Assembly: GCF_001748365.1 (NCBI RefSeq)
Contig: NZ_BDHH01000009.1
Span: 1 to 61,628, forward strand
Direction: 5' to 3'
Length of the DNA stretch: 61,628 nt
From: Fusibacter sp. 3D3
GTDB lineage: Bacteria; Bacillota; Clostridia; Peptostreptococcales; Acidaminobacteraceae
Below are positions 59,294 through 61,628 of the stretch, one piece after another. The stretch's first letter is position 1; every line of letters starts with the position of its first letter. The translations under genes were made by a program, and so were the position numbers. The notes under the pieces were generated by a model. It searched no databases. It had not been told where the DNA came from and saw nothing but the letters and a program-made list of their open reading frames with translations.

Positions 59294-60608
59294 AAAATTA
59301 GCACTCATAGGAATTTTAAGCATCACAATACTATCCCAAACAGCTTTTGCTACAGCCACCCCAACCGATATTCAAGGTCACTGGTCAGAACCCTTCGTCA
59401 CTTCACTTGTCAGCCAAGGCGTAATCTCAGGATATCCTGATGGCACATTCAAACCCGACAAATCCATCAGTAACGTGGAGTTTCTATCTCTAACCCTTAA
59501 AGCCATGAATGAGACGGTACAAGGTGCAAGCTCTAGTGAATCATGGGATGTGCCGATCATGAAAAGGGCGTACGAACTTGGACTTGTTAAAACAGGTGAG
59601 CCCATGGCCGATGCTACAAATGAAATCACAAGAGAACAATCCGCAACAGTACTTTATAGAGCGTTACAGATCAAAGAGGGGATTCAGTATGACCAGTGCT
59701 ACACACCTATACTGGATCAAGTGATCTTTGACCACGATCAGATTAATTCGCTTTATAGGGATAGTGTTTACAGTATGCTTCAAAAAGGGGTGTTTACAGT
59801 AAGTCAAAGCTATTTTAATCCAAAAGGGTTATTAAATCGAGGGGCGACATGTGTTGTAATTGAAAGAGTGATGGATAAATCTAAAAGACTTGATCCTGTC
59901 ATGGATTTAATGGAAAACCCTAATATTACTACAATCAAAGTGTCACATGTTGAACCCAAAGAAAGCACTACTACTAAAACCGTTCCTTTCGAAAATGGAA
60001 AACCAATCATTGATGAAAAGTTAGTTTACAACGAACTTAAACAACATCCTAATAATGCGTCTACAGGTAGACTAGCAGACTATTACGATTACGAAGGCTA
60101 TATCAATTCAGAGTGGGAATCACCATTTTACAAAACCTATGAAAAGAAAAAAGAGGCCGTTGACGAATACTATGATACTGCGGTAAATGGCTTAAAAGTG
60201 CTTTATAACTTCTCATACGATGATATCACAACATATGAAAAAGACTTAAAATACTATGAAGTAGATGACCACAGTACAGAAGATTGGATTAATAGACGAT
60301 TACAGTGGATAACAGATAATACCCTTGTAATGGAAAGCTATTTTGTAACAGATAAATCATTGTTTTATCGTAGTTCTGATGGGACAAATAGAACAAGAGG
60401 AAGACTCTATTTTGTTTATCATTTTCCGAGTCAAGAAGCAAGTATGAGTGATATTGACCTTAAAGTGGATCAATGGTACTACGTAGATTTTGAAGTGAAA
60501 ACCTCTCAATATCTTGGACAATTTGGTGTTGAGTGGGATCATGCAAGAATCACATTGGGGGGGAAAATTTACTTGAGTGATGTTATTCCTCTCAAACCTT
60601 TAAACTAA
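59283..60608 (+). CDS. SLH-domain secreted protein
   Basis: About 441 residues. ATG 59283 follows AAGGAGAAATTT. Signal peptide MNFKKLALIGILSITILSQT then AFA. Three SLH domains (~25-205) are visible: GHWSEPFVTSLVSQGVISGY with PDGTFKPDKS, MKRAYELGLVKTGE (weaker) and DSVYSMLQKGVFTVS. The rest (~215-441) is a Tyr/Asp-rich soluble region of unknown fold, perhaps an amidase-like or binding module. It probably forms an operon with the small ORF upstream and the secreted protein downstream. Confidence 0.82.
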   Translation: MNFKKLALIGILSITILSQTAFATATPTDIQGHWSEPFVTSLVSQGVISGYPDGTFKPDKSISNVEFLSLTLKAMNETVQGASSSESWDVPIMKRAYELGLVKTGEPMADATNEITREQSATVLYRALQIKEGIQYDQCYTPILDQVIFDHDQINSLYRDSVYSMLQKGVFTVSQSYFNPKGLLNRGATCVVIERVMDKSKRLDPVMDLMENPNITTIKVSHVEPKESTTTKTVPFENGKPIIDEKLVYNELKQHPNNASTGRLADYYDYEGYINSEWESPFYKTYEKKKEAVDEYYDTAVNGLKVLYNFSYDDITTYEKDLKYYEVDDHSTEDWINRRLQWITDNTLVMESYFVTDKSLFYRSSDGTNRTRGRLYFVYHFPSQEASMSDIDLKVDQWYYVDFEVKTSQYLGQFGVEWDHARITLGGKIYLSDVIPLKPLN

Positions 60609-60617
60609 GGAGTCTTT

Positions 60618-61154
60618 ATGAAAAAAAAAATAAGCATTTTTTTAATTATCTCAATGCTTTTACAATTAACTTATGGAATTTCAATTGCCGAAGATGAAGG
60701 TCAATTTTTAGATTATGATGATAACTACAACGCCTTCATCATGCTAACAGACGTCCCCATGGCAACAAATGGTTACGCTTTTAGAACCGTAGGCGTAAAA
60801 CTCACAGCACCCATTGAAAACGGTGAAGCTCTGACGATATATATGCCTATGACACAAATCGGAAATGGTGAAGAAAGACAAGTTGAAGGAAAAACATGGG
60901 TCAAAACGGAATTTCACATCAAACTAGATGAAATCTATAAACAATATAAAACCTTCTATGGAAACGATCCCGAGCGGTCAGACGGTCTTGAAAGATTTTT
61001 CGGCAATGATAACATCATGGTCGTAGATGCCATACTTGCCCCAGTTTTAAGTGGACAGGTTCAAGGGCAAGTTACAAGTGCTTCAACAGACTTGGGGACC
61101 GGTTATATTGTTATCCGTCAAATTAAAAGCACCACCATCAGTCGCATTGTTTAA
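60618..61154 (+). CDS. Secreted protein of unknown function
   Basis: 178 residues, signal peptide MKKKISIFLIISMLLQLTYG then ISIAED. The mature part is a compact, probably beta-rich domain (FIMLTDVPMATNGYAFRTVG; EALTIYMPMTQIGNGEERQV). No family recognised. The gene begins 10 bases after the SLH gene with AAGGAG, so the two are co-expressed and may act together at the surface. Confidence 0.65.
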   Translation: MKKKISIFLIISMLLQLTYGISIAEDEGQFLDYDDNYNAFIMLTDVPMATNGYAFRTVGVKLTAPIENGEALTIYMPMTQIGNGEERQVEGKTWVKTEFHIKLDEIYKQYKTFYGNDPERSDGLERFFGNDNIMVVDAILAPVLSGQVQGQVTSASTDLGTGYIVIRQIKSTTISRIV

Positions 61155-61258
61155 TCCTAAATTGTGCCTAGTCTAGGGATCAGAAGCAAATTATTAGCGG
61201 CCTAATGAGCACATTAAATAAACTGCCTCATATTTAGTGCATATTAAATGATCCAAAG

Positions 61259-61281
61259 AAAAAAAGCGAGTGACCTCGCTT
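61259..61281 (-). terminator. Terminator of the DUF6618-like gene
   Basis: On the minus strand AGCGAG-GTCA-CTCGCT is followed by TTTTTTCTTT. It lies 11 bases past the stop. Confidence 0.75.
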
Positions 61282-61291
61282 ATGATTTGAG

Positions 61292-61612
61292 TTAAATATC
61301 TATATATGAACTAATCGCCTTCAAGGCATAAATAATGCTGATGGCATCTGTTTTTGAAAAATTCGGATGATAATTCGTAAGGCGTTCTAAGTTCCAGAAG
61401 GTATCGGTTAGTGCCGCAAGTTCAGTTGCCACGCCATGGGTAGGAATACATAAGAAGTTACCATGGGCGTAGTGACCACAAATGATGTGAAAACAACTTC
61501 CACGAGCGGTTATTTTTATCTCATAGGGATGAACGGTAGTGAGCAACTGGACTTGACCTTCCCAAGAGCCAGACTTAGATTTACTTTTAGAACAACGATA
61601 ATCAAAAATCAT
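61292..61612 (-). CDS. DUF6618-like small protein
   Basis: 106 residues with the pattern I recall for DUF6618 proteins of clostridial mobile elements: WEGQVQLLTTVHPYEIKITA, RGSCFHIICGHYAHGNFLCI, and the following E-L-A-x-L-x-D-x-F-W-N-x-E-R-L. CTAGGAGG lies six bases before the ATG. Function unknown. It faces the end of the window; whether an integrated element continues beyond cannot be seen. Confidence 0.6.
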   Translation of the reverse strand: MIFDYRCSKSKSKSGSWEGQVQLLTTVHPYEIKITARGSCFHIICGHYAHGNFLCIPTHGVATELAALTDTFWNLERLTNYHPNFSKTDAISIIYALKAISSYIDI

Positions 61613-61628
61613 AAAAAACCTCCTAGAG

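Overview
The window reads as chromosome of a low-GC, anaerobic Gram-positive bacterium, most likely a clostridial Firmicute. Reasons: AT-rich coding with strong AGGAGG-type ribosome binding sites, four large proteins with S-layer homology (SLH) domains, a LytTR/GHKL two-component pair, VanZ and CapD-type envelope genes, and no outer-membrane assembly genes. Exact taxonomy cannot be read from the sequence. No rRNA, tRNA or CRISPR array was seen.

Region 1 (1-10 kb) is genomic rubble built by mobile DNA. An IS21-family element (istA/istB) is followed head-to-tail by a second copy that runs off the left edge. Behind it lie remnants: an N-terminally cut ATP-binding (AlbA/Schlafen-like) regulator, a DUF4143 ATPase fragment, an intact-looking AbiE type IV toxin-antitoxin pair with its operator repeats, a decayed PemIK-like pair, a TnpB fragment, a SWIM-type protein remnant, an IS1634-like N-terminus, a shikimate kinase lacking its N-terminus, and an intact HEPN (HepT) toxin gene whose MNT partner is cut off. 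A small element with core GGGTGTCNGACACC sits at or beside the break points.

Region 2 (10-20.5 kb) looks GC-richer than its surroundings. It encodes a 7TM GHKL histidine kinase, a membrane-anchored surface protein and a LytTR regulator as one overlapping operon. Divergently there is a stand-alone pseudo-receiver and a ~1,756-residue SLH surface protein. Two direct repeats placed like LytTR sites lie in the divergent intergenic region.

Region 3 (20.5-37 kb) holds a chemoreceptor and a four-gene accessory Hsp70 operon: GrpE-like factor, Hsp70, TPR protein, and a J-domain/TPR/SEC-C protein with a non-canonical PPD motif. A RAYT-type (REP-associated) transposase follows, then a complete type I Wadjet (JetABCD) anti-plasmid system, then a broken MntA/HepT pair. 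Palindromes sharing the core GTACGTGGTAC flank the RAYT gene and recur across 22-58 kb. Their arms differ at each locus but remain self-complementary.

Region 4 (37-61.6 kb) is mostly envelope biology: a LacI regulator with a divergent-function YfcC-like carrier, a membrane protein bracketed by direct repeats, three SLH proteins, a CapD/VanZ/glycosyltransferase/flippase polysaccharide cluster, two TolC-like coiled-coil exported proteins and a MATE pump. It also holds a pair of related segments, each with a candidate structured RNA and a small ORF, the second leading into the last SLH gene. The window ends with a DUF6618-like gene.

The best candidates for something undescribed are the RNA/small-ORF pair at 58.2-59.3 kb, the GTACGTGGTAC palindrome family tied to the RAYT gene, the Hsp70 operon next to Wadjet, and the LytTR/pseudo-receiver/giant SLH protein module.
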